Shown here piece by piece: positions 1-8,247 of a DNA stretch of 64,000 bases. The position numbers and the translations under genes are program-made. Positions within the stretch are counted from its first letter, which is position 1. The number at the start of each line of letters is the position of its first letter. The stretch spans positions 186,001 to 250,000 of the forward strand of contig NZ_JSEO01000001.1 in the NCBI RefSeq assembly GCF_001624705.1, given 5' to 3'. The notes beneath the pieces are model-generated. The model saw only the letters and a program-made list of their open reading frames with translations. It did not search any database and was not told where the DNA came from. This DNA is from Marinomonas sp. SBI8L (GTDB lineage: Bacteria > Pseudomonadota > Gammaproteobacteria > Pseudomonadales > Marinomonadaceae).

Positions 1-603
1 GATAGCCTTGTTAAAAAATATGGTGATAAGGTTGTCACCCTTAAGCTTGATATGAGCAATTCTGAAGAAATTAAAGCACTTGCAACATCTGCAAAGGATG
101 TTGAAGTTGTTATTAACAATGCAGGTATTCTAGAAATTGCTGATCTATTCGAAGAGGAGTTTGATCAAGCATTAGAACAACAGTTAGATATTAACTTATT
201 TGGTTTAGTCCGAATTGCAAGAGCATTAACGCCTATAATCGAAGCAAATGGGGGAGGCGCATTTGTACAATTAAATTCCATAGTTTCTATCCGCAACTTC
301 TCAGGCGTTGATGCTTACTCAGCCTCAAAAGCGGCTTCTTACTCCATTACTCAAGGGTTAAGAGAGCAGCTTTTAGATAAAAACATTCAAGTTTTAAGTG
401 TACACCCTGGGCCTATTGATACTGATATGGCTGCAAAAGCAGGCATGACAGAGGGTGAATCAGCAAATACGGTTGCCGAAGGTGTTATTTCAGCCTTAGC
501 AGAAGGTCAATTCCACCTATTTCCTGACCCAATGGCAAAACAGTTTGAAACAGCTTATCAAGAATTTTCTAAATCGATTGTACTGGCAGATCTCGGTAGC
601 TAA
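1..603 (+). CDS. SDR family oxidoreductase, 5'-truncated by window edge
   Basis: The reading frame is open from base 1, so the gene starts upstream of the window; the ATG at base 52 is internal. About 200 residues are visible. They carry the short-chain dehydrogenase hallmarks: the NNAG motif (bases about 115-126), an active-site Ser in QLNSIVS, the catalytic YSASK (Tyr codon at base 316), and the PGPIDTDM loop after the last core strand. The N-terminal TGxxxGxG nucleotide-binding loop must lie to the left. These enzymes are cytoplasmic NAD(P)-dependent oxidoreductases; the substrate cannot be read from the sequence. A perfect 12-bp inverted repeat follows 28 bases after the stop. Confidence 0.9.
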   Translation, partial: DSLVKKYGDKVVTLKLDMSNSEEIKALATSAKDVEVVINNAGILEIADLFEEEFDQALEQQLDINLFGLVRIARALTPIIEANGGGAFVQLNSIVSIRNFSGVDAYSASKAASYSITQGLREQLLDKNIQVLSVHPGPIDTDMAAKAGMTEGESANTVAEGVISALAEGQFHLFPDPMAKQFETAYQEFSKSIVLADLGS

Positions 604-630
604 TGCATATTAAATAGTTTGTTATCTCTA

Positions 631-667
631 AAATGGACCTAAACATATTAATAACTTAGGTCCATTT
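631..667. terminator. Bidirectional rho-independent terminator
   Basis: A perfect 12-bp stem (AAATGGACCTAA at 631-642, TTAGGTCCATTT at 656-667) closes a 13-base loop and is followed by more T residues. The A-rich left flank gives a T-run on the other strand too, so it can end transcription from both sides. Confidence 0.8.
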
Positions 668-710
668 TTCATTAACATGGTGCTAGTCGCTATAGCCTGG
701 TTGGTATTGT

Positions 711-979
711 TTAAGGAACCTGCGATTAAGTAACCTCTTCTCAGTCTTTTCAGAAAAAGCGTCAAGCAAGGCGTCACTTTGATGTAATGTAGGTACCTTT
801 CGAAAAGGGACAACACAGAGTGACGCTTTTTCTGAAAGACCCGCAGGGCGTGGCCTAAAAGCCCTATCTTTATGTTGAGGTGCTTATCAATAGAATGACT
901 ATTAAGTTCACACCTCGCCATCAATCTAGGCACTTTTATTACACGCTGAGACGGGAGGACTTATTCGAAGGTTCCTTAA
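711..979. mobile_element. MITE-like non-autonomous element
   Basis: The 21-base ends are inverted copies matching at 19 positions: 711-731 begins TTAAGGAACCT and 959-979 ends AGGTTCCTTAA. If the outer TTAA is excluded from the repeat it becomes a 4-bp direct repeat at both ends, as expected for a target duplication. Inside is a second perfect 17-bp inverted repeat (748-764 with 821-837), so much of the element can fold. It has no transposase. The minus-strand open frame inside (628-933) resembles the small spurious proteins often predicted in such multicopy elements; that is recollection, not a search. The right end lies inside the 3' end of the LysR gene. Confidence 0.75.
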
Positions 980-1841
980 TCATATAATCCCAAAAACTGT
1001 TTGCGATAGCTGAGGTATTGCTTTTTAAGCGAATAAGGTAAATCGGTAATACAACATTAGAGGCAAAATCTTCCACCTCTATCATCTCGACACTCCCCAC
1101 TTTTAGCTCTTTTTCAACCATATGATAAGGCAATCGAGACCAAGCTAAGCCTGACACAATTAGCCTCTGTTTAATCATATAGTCATTAACCGTCCAACGT
1201 TGGCCATTAGGAATCACATTTAACCTTTCGATTGGGTGCAATGAGCCTGAATCTTCAATTAAAACTTGAGGGCGGTTTTTTAGTTCAGCTTGAGGAATGA
1301 TTCGCTGTGTTTGGTTTTCAAGATAATGAGGGGCTGCCACTGTCACTAATTTAAGTTTGGCTATTTCTACAAACTCAAACTCTTGTCCTAAGCCATAATT
1401 TGGGCTAATTGCTATATCAGCTTTACCTGATTGCAAAGACTCTAATACGCCAGATAGATGCTCTGTACTCATGCTTAAATGCATTTCTGGGTGCTTTTCG
1501 ACAAACATTTGTAGCTGCACTAAACCTTGTAACTGCACACAAGATGCACTTAGCGTCAGGGCCAAATTTGGACCTATACCTGATGCTAGCTGATGACCCA
1601 ATGCTTCTAGTCCTTGCATCTTTTCTAGCGTGATACGCGCTTCTTGATAAAACACCTTACCTTCTGGCGTAAGCTCAGGTCGATAAGCATCTCGGCTGAG
1701 TAATTGCACTTCAAACTCTTGCTCTAAACTTACAATCGCAGCGCTTATGGTTGATTGAGTTTTATGTAAAAAATTAGCGGCAGCTCTAAAACTTCCCTGC
1801 TCAACCACGGCCACAAAAGCATAAAGATGGACATTATTCAT
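939..1841 (-). CDS. LysR-family transcriptional regulator with element-derived C-terminus
   Basis: Standard LysR architecture and length (300 aa). An N-terminal winged helix-turn-helix covers about residues 1-60 (LYAFVAVVEQGSFRAAANFL, then STISAAIVSLE), followed by a periplasmic-binding-protein-like effector domain from about residue 90. It starts 160 bp from, and divergent to, the TSUP exporter gene, the usual arrangement for a LysR regulator and its target, so it probably controls that exporter. The last 12 codons and the TAA stop (939-941) lie within the right terminal repeat of the MITE-like element, so the native C-terminus has been replaced by the tail KEPSNKSSRLSV. Overall length is normal, so the protein may still work. 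The effector is unknown. Confidence 0.92.
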   Translation of the reverse strand: MNNVHLYAFVAVVEQGSFRAAANFLHKTQSTISAAIVSLEQEFEVQLLSRDAYRPELTPEGKVFYQEARITLEKMQGLEALGHQLASGIGPNLALTLSASCVQLQGLVQLQMFVEKHPEMHLSMSTEHLSGVLESLQSGKADIAISPNYGLGQEFEFVEIAKLKLVTVAAPHYLENQTQRIIPQAELKNRPQVLIEDSGSLHPIERLNVIPNGQRWTVNDYMIKQRLIVSGLAWSRLPYHMVEKELKVGSVEMIEVEDFASNVVLPIYLIRLKSNTSAIANSFWDYMIKEPSNKSSRLSV

Positions 1842-2001
1842 GATCTATAAAACCTTTCATCTTAATCAAAAAATAGCGTTATCTTACGATCATATTGCAA
1901 ATTAAAATAGGCTTCATTCAAATTCACCAGATTCCTAGTCTTTCGAGCTTCGCTCATAAACTAAGGCAGATATTTCATTTTTAGAGGATACATTAACCTT
2001 T

Positions 2002-2727
2002 ATGGATAACAGCCAAATCGTATTGCTTCTTGCAGGTTTTATTACTGGTATTTCTAAGTTTTCAACCGGTGGGATGGGGTTCATTATTCTCACACTTACT
2101 TTGACAGCATTTCCAAGCGCAGAAGCAATTGTGGTGTTATTACCCATGTATTTAGTGGCAGATATGCTTGCAGTAAGTAGTTATCGTACTGATGTATCTT
2201 GGCCAAGCTTAAAACGTTTATTACCATTGGCGGCACTGGGTATTGTGCTCGGCTCATATCTACTTGCCCATATTGATGCCAATAACTTTAGTAAGTTGCT
2301 AGGTGTCATTATTCTCTTCACCTTAGGTTTAGGCACTTACCTAGAGTGGAAAAAAGTCAGTTTTATGCAAACTAAATCTGTCTCTCGCTCTATGGCTTTT
2401 TTTGCTGGCGTTATTAGTATTTTGGCAAATGCTGCAGGCCCAATCATTAGTCTCTACTTATTAGAACAAAAGCTGAGTAAAAACAGCTATGTTGCGACGC
2501 GGGCTTGGGTCTTTTTAATCATTAATATCATCAAGATTACCGTGGTCATTTCTTTAGGTATTCTCAGTTGGCCTTTAGCTAAGCAAAGCCTGATTACCCT
2601 ACCAGCCCTTTTAGTGGGTGCCGGCATTGGTTATTTACTGCTTAAACGACTTAACCTTAAACAGTTTAAAACCTTGATTCGAGGAATGACCTGTATAGCA
2701 GCGGTTAAGTTGATTTTTATGTCTTAG
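2002..2727 (+). CDS. TSUP (TauE/SafE) family membrane transporter
   Basis: A 241-aa, very hydrophobic protein with about eight predicted membrane segments arranged as two similar halves, typical of the TauE/SafE family (usually 240-270 aa). The first half carries GFITGISKFSTGGMGF and the second GVISILANAAGPIIS; these paired Gly-rich re-entrant motifs mark the family. Members export or import sulfite, sulfoacetate, or other organosulfur or C2 anions across the inner membrane. The ATG follows an AGAGGA about 14 bases upstream, a somewhat long spacing. The divergent LysR gene is its probable regulator. The substrate is not evident. Confidence 0.85.
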   Translation: MDNSQIVLLLAGFITGISKFSTGGMGFIILTLTLTAFPSAEAIVVLLPMYLVADMLAVSSYRTDVSWPSLKRLLPLAALGIVLGSYLLAHIDANNFSKLLGVIILFTLGLGTYLEWKKVSFMQTKSVSRSMAFFAGVISILANAAGPIISLYLLEQKLSKNSYVATRAWVFLIINIIKITVVISLGILSWPLAKQSLITLPALLVGAGIGYLLLKRLNLKQFKTLIRGMTCIAAVKLIFMS

Positions 2728-3247
2728 GGAAGGAGAAAACAAATCACGTCTTCTAAAACAAGTGGGTAAAAGTACCTACAAAAGCACCACTTTTTTAATA
2801 GAATCATTATTAAATTACTTTGTTTAACCATAGGTATGAAAGGCAGAGTTTTTTCATTTATAGGTTGTAGCTTCAACCGATTTCCAAATAAAAAACCTCT
2901 TCTAAATACAAAAAAAACCACTAAACAAAAATTAAATAAATTAACTTTAATTAAAGCAATAAATATAACAAAACCTTAGGCATCATTATATTTATACATA
3001 CCTATAACCTAAGTTATAAAATAGAAAACACTCTATAAAAATATCTAAATTCGCTTTCTTTTATAAAAAAATTATATTTTAGATGATGCTAAATTAGGTA
3101 TTTGATGGCTTAGTTTTGCAACACAGTGTTGCAAAAATATATCTACCAAAAAAACAAGCCTCTCATAGGATCCTTAAAAATCTTATTTTGATAATAAAAA
3201 ATCAAAAAGATTAAATTAAAGTTCCAAATTTAAGAGAGATATTAAAA
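2728..3247. other. AT-rich intergenic leader upstream of the type I secretion operon
   Basis: 520 bases without a convincing gene. It holds a possible weak terminator for the exporter gene (AAGTGG at 2760-2765 pairing with CCACTT at 2787-2792, then a T-run), a long very AT-rich stretch, and one perfect palindrome at 3114-3136. The high A+T content is consistent with silencing by a nucleoid protein of the H-NS type (inference). Confidence 0.5.
3114..3136. promoter_or_regulatory. Perfect 11-bp inverted repeat, candidate operator
   Basis: TTTTGCAACAC (3114-3124), one central base, then its exact reverse complement (3126-3136). It lies 111 bases before the ABC transporter start, has no T-run after it, and is the only strong symmetry in the leader. 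It therefore looks more like a dimer-binding site than a terminator. The binding protein is unknown. Confidence 0.5.
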
Positions 3248-5071
3248 ATGGAAGTCAAAAAAAATGTACGCCTACTTAAAACAAACATTTCTCGTTCGTT
3301 AATAATCACACTATTAATTTCAGCATTCATTAATATACTATTATTAACCGCTCCTCTTTATATGATGGCTATTTTTGATAAAGTCATGATGAGCTTTCAG
3401 TTAGAAACACTTTACTTAATCAGCATTTTAGCTTTTTTATCATTAGTCGCTTATGGCGTGATTGACTGGGGAAGATCTCAAGTTTTATTTAAATTAGGAA
3501 ATTGGCTAGAAAACCAACTTACCCCATTAACCTTAGAAGCAAGTTTAACGGCAACCCATAATGGTAAGCATATTGGCGCACAAGGAATTCGTGATTTAAC
3601 ACAAGTTAAATCTTTAATTGGTGGTCGAGCATTACTTCCTATTCTTGATGCCCCTTGGGCTTGTATATTCTTGATCATACTTTTTAGTATGAATGTCTGG
3701 TTAGGCATATTCACATTAATCTCAGCCGTTATTTTATTTGGCTTAACACTGATTAGTGAGTTTAGTACGCGAAAGCATCAAACCAACTTTCAAAACAAAC
3801 AAAACCAAAGCCAAATCTGGTTAGATCAAAGTATCAAAAATGCGGATGAAATCCTTGCACTAGGTATGAATGACGCATTCATTAAACGCTACCAAGAAAA
3901 GCGCTTAGATGCACAAGATGATTACCTATTATCTCAAAACCGCTCTTCAAGCCTACTAGCTCTTGCTAGAAATATTCGAATGCTGTCTCAAATCGGTATT
4001 ATGGGGCTTGCTGCCTTCCTACTATTAAAAGGTCAGGTGTCTCCAGGAATGGTTGTCGCAGGCTCCATCTTAATGTCTCGCGCTTTGAGCCCAATAGAGC
4101 AACTGATGGGATCTTGGGCTCAGTTATTAACGGGTCGTCACGCGTATTCGAACCTAGTCTCTTTATTTAGTGAACATTCACCAGTATCAGCTGAAAAAGC
4201 AATACTCCTAAAACCTAAAAATACACTATCAGTCAAGCAGTTAACGATTTCGAAACAAGTAAAAGCGGCTAACAATTATCAGGCTAAGCATCTAGCTAGT
4301 TACTTGTTACATGGGGTTCATTTTGATTTAGAGAAAGGAGATATTTTAGCGGTTTTAGGCCAGTCTGGTGCAGGCAAAAGCACCCTAAGTAAGGCTCTCG
4401 TAGGCTTATTAAAACCCACAACAGGAGAGGTCAGATTAGACGGTAACGAGCTAAACCAATGGACATCTAAGAACCTTTCTAATCATGTGGGTTATCTGCC
4501 CCAAGAAGTCAATTTAGCCCCTGCTACCATTTGGGAAAATATCGCACGCCTAGATGCCAATGCAAAAATAGAAGATGTGTATCAAGCCGCGAAAAAAGCG
4601 GGCGCGCATGCTTTCATACAGCAATTGCCTGATGGCTATAACACAAAATTAACAACAAATACGCCACAACTCTCTGGCGGACAAAAACAGAGCATAGGTC
4701 TTGCAAGAGCTTTATATCAAGACCCTTTTCTTCTGGTTCTTGATGAACCAGATTCTTTCTTAGATACCCAATCCTGTGACGCCTTAAAAACAAATCTTAA
4801 GGCATTAAGCCAAGATGGTTGCATCATTGTTTTCATCAGTCACAAGCCAAATATGATTGATATTGCATCCAAAGCAATTGTACTCGATAAGGGTCGCTTG
4901 ATTGGAAAAGGATTAAAAGAAGATGTCCTAAGTCGTTTGAAAAAACAAACAACCTCTTCTCAAAAACTTGATTTAGCAGTCCCCTCTATTCAATACCAGT
5001 ATGGTTATAAAATGAAATTAGAGGCTCAAGAAAATATAAACACAAAAAATAATAAAATAGGTCAAGCATAA
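3248..5071 (+). CDS. Type I secretion ABC transporter, permease and ATPase (PrtD type)
   Basis: 607 aa, the usual length for PrtD/AprD-type exporters, starting directly with membrane segments and so without the C39-peptidase-like domain of HlyB or bacteriocin exporters. About five or six membrane helices occupy residues 20-290. The nucleotide-binding domain has Walker A GQSGAGKST (about 371-379), Q-loop LPQEVNLAP, signature LSGGQKQ (about 476), Walker B LLVLDEPDS (about 496) and the switch His in FISHKPN. It would power export of the RTX protein encoded downstream, straight through both membranes. A GAGAGA ribosome site precedes the ATG. The stop overlaps the next ATG by one base (TAATG), so the adaptor is translationally coupled. 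Confidence 0.93.
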   Translation: MEVKKNVRLLKTNISRSLIITLLISAFINILLLTAPLYMMAIFDKVMMSFQLETLYLISILAFLSLVAYGVIDWGRSQVLFKLGNWLENQLTPLTLEASLTATHNGKHIGAQGIRDLTQVKSLIGGRALLPILDAPWACIFLIILFSMNVWLGIFTLISAVILFGLTLISEFSTRKHQTNFQNKQNQSQIWLDQSIKNADEILALGMNDAFIKRYQEKRLDAQDDYLLSQNRSSSLLALARNIRMLSQIGIMGLAAFLLLKGQVSPGMVVAGSILMSRALSPIEQLMGSWAQLLTGRHAYSNLVSLFSEHSPVSAEKAILLKPKNTLSVKQLTISKQVKAANNYQAKHLASYLLHGVHFDLEKGDILAVLGQSGAGKSTLSKALVGLLKPTTGEVRLDGNELNQWTSKNLSNHVGYLPQEVNLAPATIWENIARLDANAKIEDVYQAAKKAGAHAFIQQLPDGYNTKLTTNTPQLSGGQKQSIGLARALYQDPFLLVLDEPDSFLDTQSCDALKTNLKALSQDGCIIVFISHKPNMIDIASKAIVLDKGRLIGKGLKEDVLSRLKKQTTSSQKLDLAVPSIQYQYGYKMKLEAQENINTKNNKIGQA

Positions 5072-5577
5072 TGTTTTTTGAAAAGTCTCTTCTAAACGAA
5101 ATCAAAATACCACTTTATATTTGCTTAAGCGCCATTGCTATTTTTATTGGCCTATTTCTCACTTGGTCTTATTTTGCACCTACATCAGGAGCAGTAATTG
5201 CATCAGGAGAAACTCGGACAAATAGGTCTAATCACCTTGAAATTGTGGCACAGCTGAACCCTTTAGATATTGACCAGGTCGATATAGGAACCCCTGTTCG
5301 ATTAAGTTTTTCATCTTATAGTTTCAAACAACAAAAACCAATTCATAGACAGGTTCAATATATATCTGAAAGCACTGAGTTTGATCCTCTAACAAACCGA
5401 TCCTACTTCATTATTAAGGTGCCATTAGAGCCAGAAAACCTTAAAGAAGAAAGTCAAAATATCAAATTGAGATCTGGTTTACCTGTCGAAATTTTTATTA
5501 AAACTCAAAAACGAACTTTATTTGAATATTTAATGGATTCAATAATCAACTTAAAGGAGAAAGGAATGCGAGAATAA
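5071..5577 (+). CDS. HlyD/PrtE-type membrane fusion protein lacking the hairpin and lipoyl domains
   Basis: 168 aa against about 430-450 for normal type I adaptors. A short cytoplasmic tail and one membrane helix (about 15-34) lead into APTSGAVIASGETRTNRSNH, matching the start of the periplasmic part of PrtE/HlyD. The next residues (LEIVAQLNPLDIDQVDIGTPVRL onward, abbreviated) match the C-terminal beta-barrel region: a diD.v..G pattern, then SGLPVEIFIKTQKRTLFEYL, the usual PGMPVEV.I.TG.RT..EYL ending. The roughly 260 residues holding both lipoyl halves and the coiled-coil hairpin are absent in one clean in-frame gap. It is either a decayed adaptor or a minimal one. It sits between transporter and substrate genes, coupled by TAATG. 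Confidence 0.8.
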   Translation: MFFEKSLLNEIKIPLYICLSAIAIFIGLFLTWSYFAPTSGAVIASGETRTNRSNHLEIVAQLNPLDIDQVDIGTPVRLSFSSYSFKQQKPIHRQVQYISESTEFDPLTNRSYFIIKVPLEPENLKEESQNIKLRSGLPVEIFIKTQKRTLFEYLMDSIINLKEKGMRE

Positions 5578-5645
5578 AAAATTTAGACTAAATAAAAAAA
5601 ACTAAAAACATTAAAAGCTAACGGATAAAAATTTGGAGAATACAA

Positions 5646-7580
5646 GTGACTAAACATACATACTCTGGAAGTGGTGGTGATGATTCTAAAACGGTTGACC
5701 GTTATTACTACACAACCGATGATGGTTATTCTAAAAACCATGAATGGTATGCCTATATGTACGGCGGCAACGATTATTATGAATACGCAGGCGCTAATCG
5801 CTTAGCTAGTGGTAAGCATAATTTAGATGTTTATGCTGAAATGGGTGGTGGAAATGACACCTTCTTAGCAAGAAACTGTTACTACCCTGCCACTAACTTT
5901 AATATCATAGTTTATGGGGGGGATGGACAAGATACCTTACAAATTAACTGTGATGATAATCGTGATCATTGGCTTTATGGCGAAGATGGCGAAGACACCT
6001 TACTCGGTGATGGGGGCAGAGAGACACTCTATGGCGGGGATGATGATGATTACCTTGATAGTGGTGCGGCAGATGATTACCTCTATGGTGAAGCCGGTAA
6101 CGACGTTTTGTTTGGCGGTAAAGATCAAGATTATCTAGATGGTGGCGATGGTAATGACTTTATTGACCCAGGTAAACGAACTGGCTCTGACATTGATGAA
6201 GTTTATGGCGGAGCAGGTAAAGACATTGTTACCTCAGGTGACTTTGATGATACGGTCGCAGGTACCAATGCCGCTGTCGATTGGGAAACTTGGGGGGTAG
6301 GACAAGCCATACTAAGGGTTTCTCTTTTAGGTGCCTCAACAGCCACTCAAGGCAATCCGCTCGTTTCCGCCATGTACAGTACAGGTACCAGTGCGCTCAT
6401 GACAGCCGTGAACAGCCTTATGACATCGGGTGTTGAATCTGAAAGTGAGGTTTCTCAAGCAGACTATGTGGACTTTTTAGACTTTGATGAGCAAGATATT
6501 TTTGTGGTCACAAGCTCTGATGAGTTTGGCGATGTTCGAGGTGTACCTAGTACGTCACATGGGGATTTCACTCTTAATGCAGATCAAACAAGTAGTGGCA
6601 ACGGTGGTATCGTAGCTATTTTAAGCCCAGGCTATTCTTTTCAAAACTATATCAGCAATAACCTACAAAGCAGCTCTGTCTCCCTTAACACAGCTTTAGG
6701 CCAAATTTATGAAGTAGTCGATAAAACTCGCTTAGAAATTACACGAGATGGTAACGATTATTATGATGGGGATGGTAGTCAATACGACCCAAGCACAATA
6801 GATTCTCAATTAAGTGCCTTTAATGTCAGCACGAATACTAGTGCCCAAGATTTCTTTAATGGACTTGAGTTGGAAGACGGTGACTCTCTATACCTTTATG
6901 GTGCTTATGCTGGTCGCTTTTTCCAGGGAGCTAATATTGCCGATACAGGTAATGGTACCGACAGATATATTGCAGGAACAGATAATGCAGACACCTTAGC
7001 GGTACATGGTTTTACAGACTATGACGACACTGCCATTACAGGACGATTATATGGCATGGATGGTAATGATCTTCTCATTGGCGCTGGCAGTACAGACTAT
7101 ATCTATGGAGGAAGAGGCTCTGACATCTTAGTAGGCCATGGAGGACAAGACCACTTATGGGGCGATGGTGATAATGCTTCTGGTAATGATGCTGAGTTTG
7201 AGGGCAGCGACACAGACCTTTTTGTCATTGATAACACTTTAAACCGTATCAGAGACTTTAATTATGATGCGGATGGCAATGGTAACCAAGGCCACGACAT
7301 CATCATGATAAAGCTTGGAGAAAATTACGACCAAAACGTCCATGCTTCGCCTTATCAGGTAGACCATGGTACATGGCAAAGAATCTGGTGGGAAAGCGCT
7401 GAAGACCCCTCTGGCACTTGGGTTCAACTAGATAATAGTCTATATCAATTTTATTTCAGTGAACCATTACAATGTAGTACAGATGGTACAGATGAATACT
7501 TTATTGCCGCCTCCAGTGACCCAAGCCTTTTGCCAACGGACGCAATCGACGGTGGGTGCTGGGAGTCCTACTTTGATTAA
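5646..7580 (+). CDS. RTX calcium-binding protein, probable type I secretion substrate
   Basis: 644 aa, strongly acidic. Nonapeptide RTX repeats (GGxGxDxxx and variants) form two blocks, about residues 111-182 and 469-510, separated by about 280 residues I do not recognise. After the second block, DTDLFVIDNTLNRIRDFNYD resembles the segment that usually precedes a type I secretion signal. There is no N-terminal signal peptide and no HExxH protease motif. Four cysteines (in ARNCYYP, QINCDDN, LQCSTD and GGCWES) are unusual for RTX proteins. The start is GTG, supported by GGAG at 5635-5638 with 7-base spacing. The transporter genes directly upstream make it the likely cargo. Function (adhesin, S-layer-like or enzyme) is not evident. 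Confidence 0.85.
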   Translation: MTKHTYSGSGGDDSKTVDRYYYTTDDGYSKNHEWYAYMYGGNDYYEYAGANRLASGKHNLDVYAEMGGGNDTFLARNCYYPATNFNIIVYGGDGQDTLQINCDDNRDHWLYGEDGEDTLLGDGGRETLYGGDDDDYLDSGAADDYLYGEAGNDVLFGGKDQDYLDGGDGNDFIDPGKRTGSDIDEVYGGAGKDIVTSGDFDDTVAGTNAAVDWETWGVGQAILRVSLLGASTATQGNPLVSAMYSTGTSALMTAVNSLMTSGVESESEVSQADYVDFLDFDEQDIFVVTSSDEFGDVRGVPSTSHGDFTLNADQTSSGNGGIVAILSPGYSFQNYISNNLQSSSVSLNTALGQIYEVVDKTRLEITRDGNDYYDGDGSQYDPSTIDSQLSAFNVSTNTSAQDFFNGLELEDGDSLYLYGAYAGRFFQGANIADTGNGTDRYIAGTDNADTLAVHGFTDYDDTAITGRLYGMDGNDLLIGAGSTDYIYGGRGSDILVGHGGQDHLWGDGDNASGNDAEFEGSDTDLFVIDNTLNRIRDFNYDADGNGNQGHDIIMIKLGENYDQNVHASPYQVDHGTWQRIWWESAEDPSGTWVQLDNSLYQFYFSEPLQCSTDGTDEYFIAASSDPSLLPTDAIDGGCWESYFD

Positions 7581-7593
7581 GCCATAAACGGAT

Positions 7594-7618
7594 AATACGA
7601 ACAGGGAAAGTTCGTATT
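7594..7618 (+). terminator. Stem-loop after the RTX gene
   Basis: A 9-bp perfect stem (AATACGAAC / GTTCGTATT) with a 7-base loop sits 13 bases after the RTX stop. The T-run is poor, so termination is likely but not certain. Confidence 0.5.
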
Positions 7619-7646
7619 TAGATAGTTCCCAATAAATAGTTTTTAC

Positions 7647-7970
7647 CTATTCAAACTCATGATTTGCAAGCGGAATAATATTGATAACAGGCTCTTCGTA
7701 TGGGTGGATATGACGAATAGCTTTGAGCGTCGCGGCGACCTTGTCTTTGTCACAACGCACCTCGATACGAACTTCATGACCAAAGTTAATCTGGTTCTTC
7801 TCCCCTGTGACAGGCGTAGATGCTTGGTTAGGTCGCCAAAAGCCCGAAATATTAACAATCGAGATAACACTGTCATAATTACCAACTATGCCTGCTTTCA
7901 TTTCAATGAGCAGATCACGTATCTTGGTTATCTCTGTTTCTGGGGCGTAGATTTCTAATTTGTATTGCAT
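7647..7970 (-). CDS. Small Nif3/YqfO-type CutA-like domain protein
   Basis: 107 aa. The sequence (YKLEIYAPETEITKIRDLL, then GNYDSVISIVNISGFWRPNQ and a late HPYEEPVINIIPL) matches the stand-alone version of the ferredoxin-like domain found inside Nif3-family proteins such as YqfO, where HPYEEPV is a hallmark. In pseudomonads and relatives it is a separate small cytoplasmic protein of about 105 aa. Its biochemical role is not established; metal or nucleotide binding has been suggested for the fold. It is a single gene convergent with the RTX gene. Confidence 0.8.
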   Translation of the reverse strand: MQYKLEIYAPETEITKIRDLLIEMKAGIVGNYDSVISIVNISGFWRPNQASTPVTGEKNQINFGHEVRIEVRCDKDKVAATLKAIRHIHPYEEPVINIIPLANHEFE

Positions 7971-8247
7971 GATTTCTGATTATCCCTATCATTATGTGTA
8001 GCAAGAAGCTTAACCCCCTTACTCCTAGCCTTTTCTTTTGCCTTCAACCTAAATATCACAAAATGTATCAAGTTAGCCTTTTTTCAGGCAAACATGCACC
8101 CTGTGTCAGCTTTCTTCAGGTTTTATTGTCAATAAAGTAAATAATTCAACTTAGCCAAGCTTTTGCTAAACATCTCAGTATTAGCTAAGTATTATGATTC
8201 TCTTATATATTTTATTTTAACTTATCCTCTTTGAGACCATACACTTT

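Noticed and set aside
628-933. 101-aa minus-strand open frame
   Set aside because: It lies across the MITE-like element and its flanking terminator; no ribosome site and no domain. It is probably an artefact of the repeat.
2724-2921. 65-aa minus-strand open frame
   Set aside because: Low-complexity, AT-rich, no ribosome site, and overlaps the exporter's 3' end.
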